A stretch of DNA of 45,104 nt from Actinomycetales bacterium. Its GTDB lineage: Bacteria > Actinomycetota > Actinomycetes > Actinomycetales > Dermatophilaceae. The DNA lies in the NCBI GenBank assembly GCA_016710645.1, contig JADJVI010000029.1:1-45104 (forward strand), read 5' to 3'. The first letter of the stretch is position 1. The number at the start of each line of letters is the position of its first letter. The position numbers and the translations under genes are program-made. The notes under the pieces are model-generated. The model did not search any database and was not told where the DNA came from. It saw only the letters and a list, made by a program, of their open reading frames with translations. Of the stretch, positions 26,378 through 35,447 are shown in pieces.

Positions 26378-27339
26378 GGTGTCGCCTGGTCTGTGGTCAC
26401 ATCACTGCGGGCGAGTCGGCCCGGGTCGAGATCTTCGACAAAGACGCGCTGCATCATGTGCCAGTCCTCGGTGTGCTCCCGGATGGCGCCTTCCAGGAAG
26501 GTCGCGCAGGCCTGGGTCATGGCGACCACCCGGTCGGCGGTCTTGCCCTCGGACGGCACGGGAATCTGCTCGGAGAACCCGACGACCACCTCGAAGCCGT
26601 TGATGCCGCGCCCGGGTTGCGCTCTCTCGTAATGGATCTCGGCCGCAAACAGGGGCGCGCCGGTCTGCAGGGCGAGCACCGCCGGGCCCTTGGCCATCCG
26701 CGCCCGACGGCCGCAGAAGTCGACCTCGACCCCACCCCGAGTGAGGTCACGGTCAGAAACCAAGGCCACGAAGTCGCCGCGCTGCACCGCCGCTTTCAGT
26801 CCGGTGAACGGGTCCGGGCCGCCGGTCAGCGGCAGGATTGTCATGCCGAGGGCTTCCCGGAAGGCGAAGAACTCTTGGAACACTGCCTCGGGCTTGAGCC
26901 GCTCGGCGACCGTCGTCACGGGAGCCAGGTGAGCAGTCGACCAGGCGCCCGCCGTGTCCCAGTTACCCATGTGCGCCACGAAGACCACCACCGACCGCCC
27001 CGCAGCGAGATGCTCGCGGACCGGGCCGTCGCCGATCGGTCGCACCGCGCGGTCGAGTTCCTCAGCAGTCCGGTCGGGCAGCCGGAACGAGTCGCAGGCA
27101 TAGCGCAGGTAAGAGCGCATGCCCTGCCGCACCAGGTCGTCGAGTTCGCGGTCGGACAGTTCGGGCCGCACCCGGGCGTAGTTGGCCCGCAGCCGTTCCA
27201 GTCCGCTACCGCCGCGGCGCACCATGAGGTCGGCGAACTGGTCGAACATCCGGTATGCCGCCCCGGCCGGCATCCGCCGCACGGCACCCCATGCGGTGCG
27301 ATAGCCCGCGATGGTCGCCCACTCGGGCAGCGCGATCAC
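26374..27339 (-). CDS. patA: Phosphatidylinositol mannoside acyltransferase
   Basis: A 321-residue membrane-associated acyltransferase of the lysophospholipid/lauroyl-acyltransferase family. The HxxxxD active-site motif is in VVFVAHMGNWDTAGAW (His and Asp near residue 140). In PIM synthesis it acylates the mannose of PIM1/PIM2. The start is GTG 27339 (VIALPEWATIAGYRTAWG), overlapping the pgsA stop by 4 nt. The longer upstream open frame runs antisense-like through pgsA and is rejected. Confidence 0.92.
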   Translation of the reverse strand: MIALPEWATIAGYRTAWGAVRRMPAGAAYRMFDQFADLMVRRGGSGLERLRANYARVRPELSDRELDDLVRQGMRSYLRYACDSFRLPDRTAEELDRAVRPIGDGPVREHLAAGRSVVVFVAHMGNWDTAGAWSTAHLAPVTTVAERLKPEAVFQEFFAFREALGMTILPLTGGPDPFTGLKAAVQRGDFVALVSDRDLTRGGVEVDFCGRRARMAKGPAVLALQTGAPLFAAEIHYERAQPGRGINGFEVVVGFSEQIPVPSEGKTADRVVAMTQACATFLEGAIREHTEDWHMMQRVFVEDLDPGRLARSDVTTDQATP

Positions 27340-27944
27340 GCCCGAACCGCCTGGCGGTGGACGACGTGCATCCGCTGCACCACGGTGATGGCGCTGGCCA
27401 GCGCCAGCAGCGCCAGCACGACGGTGAGCACCCACCCGGGCAGGCCGAGCCCGACCAGGCCGGTCGCGAGCAGCACGGCGAACAGCCGGTCGGCTCGTTC
27501 GGCAATCCCGACGTTGCAGGTGAGGTTGAGCCCCTCCGCGCGGGCCTTGGCGTAGGACACCACCATGCCGAGGATGAGACACGCGAGGGCCAGTCCAGCG
27601 CGCATGAGGTCTGCGCCCGGGCCGGCGAAATAGAGGACCAACCCACCGAAGATCGCGGCGTCGCCCACTCGGTCGAGGGTGGAGTCGAGGAAGGCGCCCC
27701 AGACGCCCTGCCGCTCGGACAGCCGGGCCATGACGCCGTCGACGTTGTCGCTGAAGATGAAGGCGACGATGACGAGGGTGCCGACGAGGAACTCACCGCG
27801 GGGGTAGAAGGCCAGCGCTCCGAAACAGACTCCCAGGGTGCCGACGATGGTGACGACATCGGGGCTGATGCCGAGGGCGAGGAATGCCTTGGCGATCGGC
27901 GTCATGACCTTGGTCCAGGTCGCGCGCATCAGACGGTTCAGCAT
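27336..27944 (-). CDS. pgsA: Phosphatidylinositol(phosphate) synthase, CDP-alcohol phosphatidyltransferase
   Basis: A 202-residue integral membrane enzyme that transfers a phosphatidyl group from CDP-diacylglycerol to inositol (phosphate), giving the lipid used by PimA. The family motif DG-x2-AR-x8-G-x3-D-x3-D is seen in DNVDGVMARLSERQGVWGAFLDSTLDRVGD around residue 65. Five to six hydrophobic helices follow. Within the four-gene PIM operon; a hairpin at 27999-28021 separates it from the upstream HIT gene. Confidence 0.93.
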   Translation of the reverse strand: MLNRLMRATWTKVMTPIAKAFLALGISPDVVTIVGTLGVCFGALAFYPRGEFLVGTLVIVAFIFSDNVDGVMARLSERQGVWGAFLDSTLDRVGDAAIFGGLVLYFAGPGADLMRAGLALACLILGMVVSYAKARAEGLNLTCNVGIAERADRLFAVLLATGLVGLGLPGWVLTVVLALLALASAITVVQRMHVVHRQAVRA

Positions 27945-27998
27945 GAGGTCCTCGGCAGAGTGGGCAGTGGATTCAGACTAACGGTGCCGACCGGACAC

Positions 27999-28021
27999 GC
28001 CCCCGCGCCACACCCGGGGGC
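27999..28021. terminator. GC-rich hairpin between HIT gene and pgsA
   Basis: GCCCCCG (27999-28005) pairs with CGGGGGC (28015-28021) over a 9-nt loop. It lies between the HIT stop and the pgsA start and is followed on the minus strand by no clear U tract. A CGGCATACC motif lies at 28040-28048. It could attenuate read-through into the PIM operon. Confidence 0.5.
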
Positions 28022-28083
28022 GCTCGATGGCCGACGGCACGGCATACCGGCTGGTGTTGGGCCCGCGGAAGGGGGCCGCGAAC

Positions 28084-28641
28084 TCAGCCGGCCTTCCCCG
28101 GCCAGGCGGCTGCCAGCCGGGAGCGGACGTCCTCGATGAGCAGGGGCAGCGCCTTGGTCTGGGCGATGATCGGCAGGAAGTTGGAGTCGCCGCCCCAGCG
28201 CGGCACGACGTGTTGGTGCAGATGGGCGGCGACACCGGCCCCGGCGACCTGGCCCTGGTTCATCCCGATGTTGAAGCCCATCGGCGCCGACGTGGCCTCC
28301 AAGGTACGAACCACCTGCTTGGTCAGCAGGGTGAACTCGACGGTCTCGTCGTCGGTGAGGTCGACATACCTCGGCACGTGGCGGTAGGGGCAGACCAGGA
28401 CGTGGCCGGGGTTGTAGGGGAAGAGGTTCATGACGACGTAGCACAGTTCGCCGCGGTGGACGATGAGCCCCTCGGCGTCGGTGCGGGTCGGCGCGGCGCA
28501 GAACGGGCAGCCCTCCCCCGCCTCGTCGCTGGCCCGCTGACCTTCGATGTAGACCATTCGGTGAGGGGTCCACAGCCGCTCGAAACCATCGGGGACCCGG
28601 GCGAATTCGCTCGGATCCTCGATGGTGACGGGCTCGCTCAT
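28084..28641 (-). CDS. HIT-family nucleotide hydrolase/phosphorylase
   Basis: A 185-residue HIT-superfamily protein. The histidine triad is HLHQHVVPRW near residue 140, with the conserved N-terminal segment MNLFPYNPGHVLVCPYRHV. A GCPFC...H zinc-site pattern precedes it. Members such as mycobacterial Rv2613c-type proteins are AP4A phosphorylases and sit between thrS and pgsA, exactly as here, so AP4A phosphorylase is the likely activity. ATG 28641 starts 25 nt after thrS. Confidence 0.9.
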   Translation of the reverse strand: MSEPVTIEDPSEFARVPDGFERLWTPHRMVYIEGQRASDEAGEGCPFCAAPTRTDAEGLIVHRGELCYVVMNLFPYNPGHVLVCPYRHVPRYVDLTDDETVEFTLLTKQVVRTLEATSAPMGFNIGMNQGQVAGAGVAAHLHQHVVPRWGGDSNFLPIIAQTKALPLLIEDVRSRLAAAWPGKAG

Positions 28642-28666
28642 GCGCAGGAGTCTAGGGCGGGGTGGC

Positions 28667-30646
28667 TCAGACCTGGGCTTTGGTGCGGATGGCTTCGACG
28701 ATCTCGTCGATCGCATGCTGCACCGGTATGCCGTTGCGCTGGCTCCCGTCGCGCATCCGGAAGGACACCGCCCCGGCGGCCCGGTCATCCTCACCGGCGA
28801 TGAGCACATAGGGCACCTTGGACTTGCTGGCATTGCGGATCTTCTTGGGGAACCGGTCGTCGCTCTCGTCGAGTTCGACCCGCACGCCCCGCGCCGCCAG
28901 CCCGTCGAGCACGGAGCGCAGGTAGTCGACGTATTCGTCGGCCACCGGAACCCCGAGCACCTGCACGGGCGAAAGCCAGACCGGGAAGGCCCCGGCGTAG
29001 TGCTCGGTGAGCACCCCGATGAACCGCTCGATCGACCCGAACTTCGCCGAGTGGATCATCACCGGCTGCTGTCGGGTGCCGTCGGCCGCCTGGTACTCCA
29101 GCCCGAATCCAGCCGGCTGGTTGAAGTCGTACTGGATCGTCGAGAGCTGCCAGGTGCGCCCGATCGCGTCCTTGGCCTGCACCGAGACCTTGGGGCCGTA
29201 GAAGGCCGCGCCGCCGGGGTCGGGCACGAGGTCCAGGCCTGACTCCAGGCAGGCCTCCTCGAGGATCCGCGTCGCCTCGGTCCACTGCTCTTCCGAGCCG
29301 ATGAACTTCTCCTTGTTCTTGTCGTCGCGCGTCGACAGCTCCAGGTAGAAGTCCTCCAGGCCGAAGTCACGGAACAGCCCGAGGCAGAAGTTGAGCAGGT
29401 GCTTGATCTCGTCGCCGGCCTGCTCCTTGGTGACATACGAGTGCGAGTCGTCCTGGGCAAAACCGCGCACCCGCGTGAGCCCATGGACGACGCCGGACTT
29501 CTCGAAGCGGTAGACCGACCCGAATTCGAACAGCCGCATCGGCAGGTCGCGGTAGGAGCGCCCGCGCGACCGGTAGATGAGGTTGTGCATCGGGCAGTTC
29601 ATCGCCTTGAGGTAGTAGTCGCTGCCCTCCATCTGCATCGGCGGGAACATCGTGTCCGCGTAGTACGGCAGGTGCCCGGAGGTGTGGAACAGCCCTTCCT
29701 TGGAGATGTGCGGCGTGCCGACGTAGAGGAAGCCTTCCTCGATGTGCCGCTGCCGGACGTAGTCCTCCATCTCGCGCTTGAGCACGCCGCCCTTGGGGTG
29801 GAAAACCGGCAGGCCAGAACCGATTTCGTCCGGGAAGGAAAACAGGTCGAGTTCGGCGCCGATCTTGCGGTGGTCGCGGCGCTCGGCTTCGGCAAGACGA
29901 TCCAGGTATGCCGTGAGGTCGGCTTTCGTGGGCCAGGCCGTGCCGTAGACCCGCTGCAATTGCTCATTGGCCTGGTCGCCACGCCAGTAGGCGGCCGAGC
30001 TGCGCATGACCTTGTAGGCGTTGCCGAGCAACTTGGTCGTCGGGATGTGCGGGCCGCGGCACAGGTCACCCCATGCGCGCGTCCCGTCCCGGCGGACGTT
30101 GTCGTAGATCGTCAACTGGGCGCCGCCGACCTCGACCGACGCGCCTTCGGCGGCATCCTCGCTGGAGCCGCCCTTGAGGCCGATGAGCTCGCACTTGAAC
30201 GGTTCGGCGGCTAGTTCGACGAGGGCCTCCTCGTCGGAGACTTCGCGGCGCACGAAGGACTGGCCTTCGTTGATGATCCGCTGCATGACCTTTTCGAGGT
30301 TCTTGAGGTCCTCGGGCGTGAACGGCGTGTCGACCCGGAAGTCGTAGTAGAAGCCGTCGCGGATCGGCGGGCCGATGCCGAGCTTGGCGTCCGGGTTGAC
30401 CTGCTGCACCGCCTGGGCGAGGACGTGCGCGCACGAGTGGCGCAGCACCATCAGCCCGTCGGGCTCGTCGATGCGCACCGGCTCGACGACGTCACCGTCG
30501 ACAAGCGCGTGGGCCAGGTCGCGGAGCTCCCCGTTGATCCGGGCGACGACGACGTCGCGTTCGCCCCCGAACAGGTCCGCCGCTGTGGTCTGCTCAGCGA
30601 CCGCTCGCTCGTCTCCGGCGACGACAACGCTGATGCTGGCTGACAC
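28667..30646 (-). CDS. thrS: Threonine-tRNA ligase
   Basis: A 659-residue class II synthetase. An N-terminal TGS domain is followed by the editing domain with HSCAH (residue ~70) and DLCRGPHIP. The catalytic core carries the zinc ligands in MNCPMHN (Cys), DDSH (His) and MIHSAKFGSIERF (His). The C-terminal anticodon-binding domain begins VWLSPVQVLGVPV. No T-box or leader peptide is evident in the 150 bp upstream, which contain a GGTATGCCG motif at 30716. It heads the run into the HIT gene. Confidence 0.96.
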   Translation of the reverse strand: MSASISVVVAGDERAVAEQTTAADLFGGERDVVVARINGELRDLAHALVDGDVVEPVRIDEPDGLMVLRHSCAHVLAQAVQQVNPDAKLGIGPPIRDGFYYDFRVDTPFTPEDLKNLEKVMQRIINEGQSFVRREVSDEEALVELAAEPFKCELIGLKGGSSEDAAEGASVEVGGAQLTIYDNVRRDGTRAWGDLCRGPHIPTTKLLGNAYKVMRSSAAYWRGDQANEQLQRVYGTAWPTKADLTAYLDRLAEAERRDHRKIGAELDLFSFPDEIGSGLPVFHPKGGVLKREMEDYVRQRHIEEGFLYVGTPHISKEGLFHTSGHLPYYADTMFPPMQMEGSDYYLKAMNCPMHNLIYRSRGRSYRDLPMRLFEFGSVYRFEKSGVVHGLTRVRGFAQDDSHSYVTKEQAGDEIKHLLNFCLGLFRDFGLEDFYLELSTRDDKNKEKFIGSEEQWTEATRILEEACLESGLDLVPDPGGAAFYGPKVSVQAKDAIGRTWQLSTIQYDFNQPAGFGLEYQAADGTRQQPVMIHSAKFGSIERFIGVLTEHYAGAFPVWLSPVQVLGVPVADEYVDYLRSVLDGLAARGVRVELDESDDRFPKKIRNASKSKVPYVLIAGEDDRAAGAVSFRMRDGSQRNGIPVQHAIDEIVEAIRTKAQV

Positions 30647-30796
30647 GGGTACTCCTCAGGACGGTTCACAGAAGGGTGCGCGGCGCACGCCCGGTCAGCA
30701 AGGTTATCGGCCACGGGTATGCCGTCGCGCCCCGGTTTCCTTCGGGCCGGTGCCGCCCCGGCTGAGCGATCCGACCGAGCTGCCGTCAATCGCGAC

Positions 30797-31648
30797 TCAG
30801 GGCATGGCCTGGGTCTGGGTGACGAGGTGGACCGTCGAGCCGTCAGGGCCGAGGAGAGCGACCTGTCGGCCGTGGTCGGCGGTCGCCAGGCTCACCGTCG
30901 AGGGCAGCGGGATGGGCGCCCGGAACCACACGGTGGAGGTGCCGGCGGACGGCATACCGGCAGCGGTGTGAGCCATGACTCGGGCGTAGCTCCACATGCC
31001 GTGGGCGATGGCGTGCTGGAAGCCGAACGGGCGCGCTGTCAGAGCCGAGAGGTGGATCGGGTTGCGGTCACCGCTCACGGCGGCATAGCGGCGCCCGGTG
31101 TCAGCGGCGATCTGCCACCGCACCGGACCAGGCGTGAGGTCGGCAATGGGTGGCGGCTCGAGCGGCGCGGCACTCGGGTCGCCCTGTCCCCGAACCAGAT
31201 AGGTGCTCGTCGAGTGCCAGACCCGGGCCCCGTCGACGTGCAGGTCTGTGATGAGGTCGAGCACCTGGCCCTTGCGGTGGGCGCGGAGGTTCTCGGCGCG
31301 CACCCTGAGGCTGAGGGGCTCCTCGACGAGCACGGGGCGAGTCCACGCAGTGCGGTTGACCAGGTGCACGGTGCCCAGGACCGGGAACGGAAAGTCCTCC
31401 CGGGTCATCAGTGCGACATGCAACGGGAAGGCCAGCACGAAGGGGTAGGTCACCGGCAGGGCCGCGCCGAGTCGGAAGCCGCACACCGTCGCGTAGGCCG
31501 CCAACCGATCCACGTCGACGCGCAGCCCGTGCTGCTCCAGCGAGACGTCCGGCAGCACCGTCGCCCGAGATCCCTTGCGCCGCAACGCGGCTCGGGCGGC
31601 GAGCCAGAGGGCGTCGGGACTCCCCGTGACGACGAGCCGAGTGGTCAT
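30797..31648 (-). CDS. MaoC-like (R)-enoyl-CoA/ACP hydratase, HtdX type
   Basis: A 283-residue double-hotdog hydratase. The catalytic MaoC motif Y-AAVSGDRNPIHLS (Asp and His about residue 190) is intact, followed by FGFQHAIAHGMWSYARVMA. It hydrates trans-2-enoyl thioesters. The order hydratase-FabG4-thiolase is known from mycobacteria (Rv0241c HtdX, Rv0242c FabG4, Rv0243 FadA2), supporting a role in fatty-acid synthesis or degradation at the thioester level. The ATG at 31648 overlaps the reductase stop by 4 nt. Confidence 0.88.
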   Translation of the reverse strand: MTTRLVVTGSPDALWLAARAALRRKGSRATVLPDVSLEQHGLRVDVDRLAAYATVCGFRLGAALPVTYPFVLAFPLHVALMTREDFPFPVLGTVHLVNRTAWTRPVLVEEPLSLRVRAENLRAHRKGQVLDLITDLHVDGARVWHSTSTYLVRGQGDPSAAPLEPPPIADLTPGPVRWQIAADTGRRYAAVSGDRNPIHLSALTARPFGFQHAIAHGMWSYARVMAHTAAGMPSAGTSTVWFRAPIPLPSTVSLATADHGRQVALLGPDGSTVHLVTQTQAMP

Positions 31649-33003
31649 GCGCCGATGAGGCTCTGGCCGCAGACCCGCACCACCTGGCCGGAGACCCCCG
31701 CATTGGCATCCTGGGACAGCCAGGCGATCGTCTCGGCGACATCGACCGGCAGCCCGCCCTGCTGCAGGGAGTTGAGCCGCCGACCGATCTCGCGCGTGGC
31801 AAAGGGCACGGCACCGGTCATCTCGGTCTCGATGAAGCCCGGCGCCACCGCGTTGACCGTGATCCCGCGGCTGCGCAGCTGGGCGTCTCGACCCAGGAAT
31901 GTGGTCAGGCCGATGACTCCCGCCTTCGACGCGCCGTAGTTGGTCTGCCCCCGGTTGCCCGCGATCCCTGCGATCGAGGAGACCAGGACCATCCGGCCAC
32001 CGTCGCGCAGGCCGCGCGGGCCGAGGATCGCATCGTTCATCCGCAGGATAGATTCCAGGTTGACCCCCAGCACCGAGGCCCAGCGCGCCTCGTCGGTGTT
32101 GGCCAGCAGCTTGTCGCGGGTGATCCCGGCGTTGTGGACCACGATGTCCAGGCCGCCGTGGCGCAGGTGAGCGTGATCGACGATCCGCTCCCCCGCGTCG
32201 GGCGCGGTGACATCGGCTTGCAGAGCGGTGCCCCGGAGTTGGTTGGCCACCCGAGCCAGCGCCTCACCCGCGGCAGGGACGTCGACCGCGACGATGGTCG
32301 CGCCGTCCCGCGCGAGCACCTCGGCGATGGCCGCGCCGATGCCTCGGGCCGCGCCCGTGACAACGGCAACCTTCCCGGCGAGCGGTTGGGTCCACTCGGT
32401 GCGCTCCACCGGCGCGCTGCCGCCGGATACCTCGATGACCTGCCCGGACACGTATGCCGATCGACCAGACAGCAGGAACCGCACCGCCGCTTCGATCTGG
32501 TCGTCCGCGCCCTCGGCGACCAGCAGCAGATTGGCGGTGCCACCGGCCCGCATCTCCTTGGCGACCGATTTGGTCGCCCCCACGAGGGCACGCCGAGCGG
32601 CCGCTTGGGCGGGTGTGGTGGCCGAGCTTTCCGGGCGCCCGATGACCAGGACTCGGCCGCTGCTCTTGAGCCGTTTGAGGGACGGGGCCACAACGGCGCG
32701 GAACCGCTCAAGGTCACCTGGCTCGGCGATGCCGCTAAGGTCGACGATGACCGCCGCTGCGGGCAGGGTGTCGAAGGGATCACCGACTTCGATTCCCTCG
32801 ACGTCGAAGATGGTGCGGATCCGGTCGGCGATCGGGTGATCATCGTCGAGCCAGCCCAGCAGCGCAGCACCGTCCAGCAGGGGGGCGTCGACGGCATACC
32901 GGCGCAGTGTCGCGGGCTTGGGCAGCCCGAGGGAGTCGACCATCCGCTTGCCGAGCGGGGTGCCCAGGAGCGCGGCGTACGGGTCAGAACCGAGGATGCC
33001 CAT
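31645..33003 (-). CDS. fabG: High-molecular-weight 3-oxoacyl-(ACP/CoA) reductase, FabG4-like
   Basis: A 452-residue two-part SDR. The N-terminal ~200 residues form a flavodoxin-like domain without an intact nucleotide loop. The C-terminal domain is a classical SDR: VAVVTGAARGIGAAIAE (TGxxxGxG), NAGITRD, catalytic Ser in VLVSSIAGIAGN and YGASKAG (YxxxK). This long form matches mycobacterial FabG4, which prefers NADH and acyl-CoA substrates. ATG 33003 (MGILGSDPYAALLGTPLGKRM) is the family start and is 1 nt past the thiolase stop. Confidence 0.92.
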   Translation of the reverse strand: MGILGSDPYAALLGTPLGKRMVDSLGLPKPATLRRYAVDAPLLDGAALLGWLDDDHPIADRIRTIFDVEGIEVGDPFDTLPAAAVIVDLSGIAEPGDLERFRAVVAPSLKRLKSSGRVLVIGRPESSATTPAQAAARRALVGATKSVAKEMRAGGTANLLLVAEGADDQIEAAVRFLLSGRSAYVSGQVIEVSGGSAPVERTEWTQPLAGKVAVVTGAARGIGAAIAEVLARDGATIVAVDVPAAGEALARVANQLRGTALQADVTAPDAGERIVDHAHLRHGGLDIVVHNAGITRDKLLANTDEARWASVLGVNLESILRMNDAILGPRGLRDGGRMVLVSSIAGIAGNRGQTNYGASKAGVIGLTTFLGRDAQLRSRGITVNAVAPGFIETEMTGAVPFATREIGRRLNSLQQGGLPVDVAETIAWLSQDANAGVSGQVVRVCGQSLIGA

Positions 33004-33004
33004 G

Positions 33005-34291
33005 TCAGGCGGCTTCGAGGATCGCGACGACGCCCTGGCCGCCGGCTGCGCAGATGGAGATGAGGCCGCGACCGGATCCCTTCTCGTGCAACATCTTGGC
33101 CAGGCTGGCGACGATGCGCCCACCGGTCGCTGCGAACGGGTGGCCGGCCGCCAGCGATGAGCCGTTGACGTTGAGCTTGCTGCGGTCGATCGACCCGAGC
33201 GCACCGGGCAGGCCGAGCCGGTCGCGGCAGAACGCCTCGTCCTCCCAGGCCGCGAGGGTGACGAGCACGGTGGAGGCGAAGGCCTCGTGGATCTCGTAGA
33301 AGTCGAAGTCGGCGAGCGTCAGTCCCTGACGCGCCAGCATGGCCGGCACCGCAAAGATGGGCGCGGTCAGCAGGCCGTCGCCCCCGTTGACATAGTCGAC
33401 GGCGGCAGCCTGCCCGTCGACGAACCAAGCCAACGGCGTGATGCGGTGGTCGGCCGCCCATTCGGCGGTCGAGAGCAGCACGGCCGAGGCCCCGTCGGTG
33501 AGCGGAGTCGAGTTGCCGGCCGTCATCGTGGCGCCCTCGCCCTTGCCGAAAACCGGTGCAAGAGAAGCGAGTTTCTCCACGGTGGTATCCGGGCGCAGGT
33601 TGCCGTCACGAGACAGGCCCAGGTAGGGGGTGACCAGGTCGTCGAAGAACCCGCGGTCGTAGGCCGCCGCAAGGTTGCGGTGGCTGGCCACGGCCAACTC
33701 GTCCTGGGCCTCGCGGGTGATCCCCCACTCCTTGGCGGTGATCGCCATGTGCTCGCCCATCGACATCCCGGTGCGGGGCTCGACGTTCTGCGGCACCGAC
33801 GGCGTCAGATGCCCCGGGCGGATGCTGGCAATGATCTTCGCGCGGTCCATCGGGGTCTTGGCCCGGTTGAGGCGCATCAGGACACCGCGCAAATCGTCGG
33901 AGAACGCCATTGGGGCGTCGCTAGCGGTGTCGGTGCCGCCCGCGATGCCGCTGTCGATCTGGCCCAGGGCAATCTTGTTGGCGACGAGGATCGCGGCCTC
34001 CAGGCCGGTGCCGCAGGCCTGCTGCAGGTCATAGGCCGGGGTAGTGGGATCCAGCGACGTGCCCAGGACGCACTCGCGGGCGAGGTTCCAGTCGCGGGCG
34101 TGCTTGAGCACGGCGCCCGCCACGACCTCCCCGACTCGCTCCCCCGCCAGCCCGAACCGCGCCACGAGACCGTCGATCGTCGTCGTCAGCAGGTCGGCGT
34201 TGGTGGCCTTGGCATAGGCACCGCCGGACCGGGCGAACGGCACTCGGTTGCCGCCCAAGACGGCGACTGGACGTGGACTGGACGTGCTCAC
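33005..34291 (-). CDS. Acetyl-CoA C-acyltransferase (thiolase), FadA2/FadI type
   Basis: A 428-residue thiolase. The nucleophilic cysteine is in DLQQACGTGLEAA, with HEAF, NVNGSSLAAGHPFAATGGR (catalytic His) and CAAGGQG near the C terminus. It condenses or cleaves acyl-CoA. GTG 34291 follows GAGGAG by 6 nt. It leads the thiolase-FabG4-MaoC operon, a complete set for ketoacyl formation, reduction and hydration. A hairpin (34304-34352) lies just upstream of the RBS. Confidence 0.93.
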   Translation of the reverse strand: MSTSSPRPVAVLGGNRVPFARSGGAYAKATNADLLTTTIDGLVARFGLAGERVGEVVAGAVLKHARDWNLARECVLGTSLDPTTPAYDLQQACGTGLEAAILVANKIALGQIDSGIAGGTDTASDAPMAFSDDLRGVLMRLNRAKTPMDRAKIIASIRPGHLTPSVPQNVEPRTGMSMGEHMAITAKEWGITREAQDELAVASHRNLAAAYDRGFFDDLVTPYLGLSRDGNLRPDTTVEKLASLAPVFGKGEGATMTAGNSTPLTDGASAVLLSTAEWAADHRITPLAWFVDGQAAAVDYVNGGDGLLTAPIFAVPAMLARQGLTLADFDFYEIHEAFASTVLVTLAAWEDEAFCRDRLGLPGALGSIDRSKLNVNGSSLAAGHPFAATGGRIVASLAKMLHEKGSGRGLISICAAGGQGVVAILEAA

Positions 34292-34303
34292 AGCGACTCC
34301 TCA

Positions 34304-34352
34304 CCACGGCATACCGACCTGGCATGCCTGCAAAGCCAGGGTATGCCGGTGG
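34304..34352. repeat. Hairpin with paired CGGCATACC/GGTATGCCG arms
   Basis: CGGCATAC (34307-34314) pairs with GTATGCCG (34341-34348), and CCTGGC (34318-34323) with GCCAGG (34335-34340). It stands between tRNA-Val(CAC) and the thiolase RBS, so it may end the tRNA transcript or regulate the thiolase leader. Confidence 0.65.
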
Positions 34353-34419
34353 GTCAGGTCACGGGAGTCGGGCGCGGTGTGCGGGGCGTGTGCCCCAGCG
34401 CACACCGGAGCGAGATGAG

Positions 34420-34493
34420 TGGATGTGAAGGGACTCGAACCCCTGACCTCTCGCGTGTGAAGCGAACGCTCTAACCAACTGAGCTACACATCC
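34420..34493 (-). tRNA. tRNA-Val(CAC)
   Basis: A full cloverleaf can be folded on the minus strand: acceptor GGATGTG/CACATCC with discriminator A, D arm GCTC/GAGC, anticodon stem TTCGC/GCGAG with loop TTCACAC (anticodon CAC, reads GUG), and T arm AGGGG-TTCGAGT-CCCTT. CCA is not encoded. It is free-standing between the thiolase operon and the class IV aminotransferase gene. Confidence 0.95.
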
Positions 34494-34560
34494 AGGCGGG
34501 CAACCGCGAAGGCAGGATAGCGGCCCGGGCGTGCCGCGCGCCAATCACCGACGCGTGGCG

Positions 34561-35406
34561 TCACGGGTCGACCAACTGTGCGGCCCGGTCCGCGAAGACG
34601 GCCGCGATGGCTGCCGTCACCGGGCCGGGATCGAGACGACGGTCGTCGACAGCGTGCACGGCCTGCACGTCGCGGGTGGAACTGGTGAGGAACACCTCGT
34701 CCGCTTCGGCCAGCACGCTCATCGGCAGATCGGCTTCCCGGATCGGAAGGCCCGCGGCCGCCGCCCATTCGACCACCAGCCCGCGCGTCACACCCGCGAG
34801 GGCCCCACTGGCCAACGGCGGAGTGAGCGCCACTCCGTCGATGACGACGAAGACATTCGACCCAGTCCCCTCAGCCAGTTCGCCGCGGGTGTTGGCGAAC
34901 AACGCCTCGGATGCGCCAGCGCGATGGGCCGCTGCCAGGGCGATGACATTGTCGGCATACGAGGTGGTCTTCAGGCCGGCAGTCGCGGCCCGCTCGTTGC
35001 GCGTCCACGGCACGACATGGACCGCGGTGGAATCGGGGCGGCGGGCGATCGGCGCCGCCGCCACGTGATACCGCAGCCGTATGCCGTGCGCCTCTCGATC
35101 CGACCCCAGTGGGCCCAGGCCCCCGGTGACCCACCAGCGCAACTTGCCCAACGGCATACCGGGGGTGGCTGCGAGGACGGCGCCGACTCCCTCACGGATC
35201 TGGTCGTGGTCGGCGGGAGGCAGGCCGAGACCGGCCAGCGAGCGATCCATTCGCGCGAGGTGGCGGGTCAGCGCGAACGCGTGGCCATCCATGACCTTGG
35301 TCGACTCGAAGACGCCGTCGCCGACGACGAGGCCGTGATCGAGGGCAGGCACGCTTGGGCTCGACCCGTCGCGAAGGTGACCGTCGACCCAGACCAGTTG
35401 CGGCAT
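34561..35406 (-). CDS. pabC: Class IV aminotransferase, probable aminodeoxychorismate lyase
   Basis: A 281-residue PLP enzyme of fold type IV. GLVVGDGVFES near the N terminus, the PLP-lysine segment LKTTSYADNVIAL and EGTGSNVFVV are family markers. Actinobacterial proteins of this length are usually annotated 4-amino-4-deoxychorismate lyase (folate synthesis: ADC to p-aminobenzoate and pyruvate) or branched-chain/D-amino-acid aminotransferase; I cannot separate these by eye. ATG 35406 (MPQLVWVDG) fits the family start. The gene ends 67 bp from tRNA-Val(CAC), and its promoter region faces the integrated element. Confidence 0.85.
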   Translation of the reverse strand: MPQLVWVDGHLRDGSSPSVPALDHGLVVGDGVFESTKVMDGHAFALTRHLARMDRSLAGLGLPPADHDQIREGVGAVLAATPGMPLGKLRWWVTGGLGPLGSDREAHGIRLRYHVAAAPIARRPDSTAVHVVPWTRNERAATAGLKTTSYADNVIALAAAHRAGASEALFANTRGELAEGTGSNVFVVIDGVALTPPLASGALAGVTRGLVVEWAAAAGLPIREADLPMSVLAEADEVFLTSSTRDVQAVHAVDDRRLDPGPVTAAIAAVFADRAAQLVDP

Positions 35407-35447
35407 GGGCCCCAGCTTGGCAGAGCGGGACTGCGGCCCTGACAGAC

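Noticed and set aside
30647..30796. Possible T-box or attenuator leader before thrS
   Set aside because: No T-box consensus, specifier loop or run of Thr codons could be found in the 150-bp gap.
34359..34544. Short minus-strand ORF with VAQLVRAFASHARGQGFESL
   Set aside because: This is the well-known spurious translation of a tRNA gene, here tRNA-Val(CAC).
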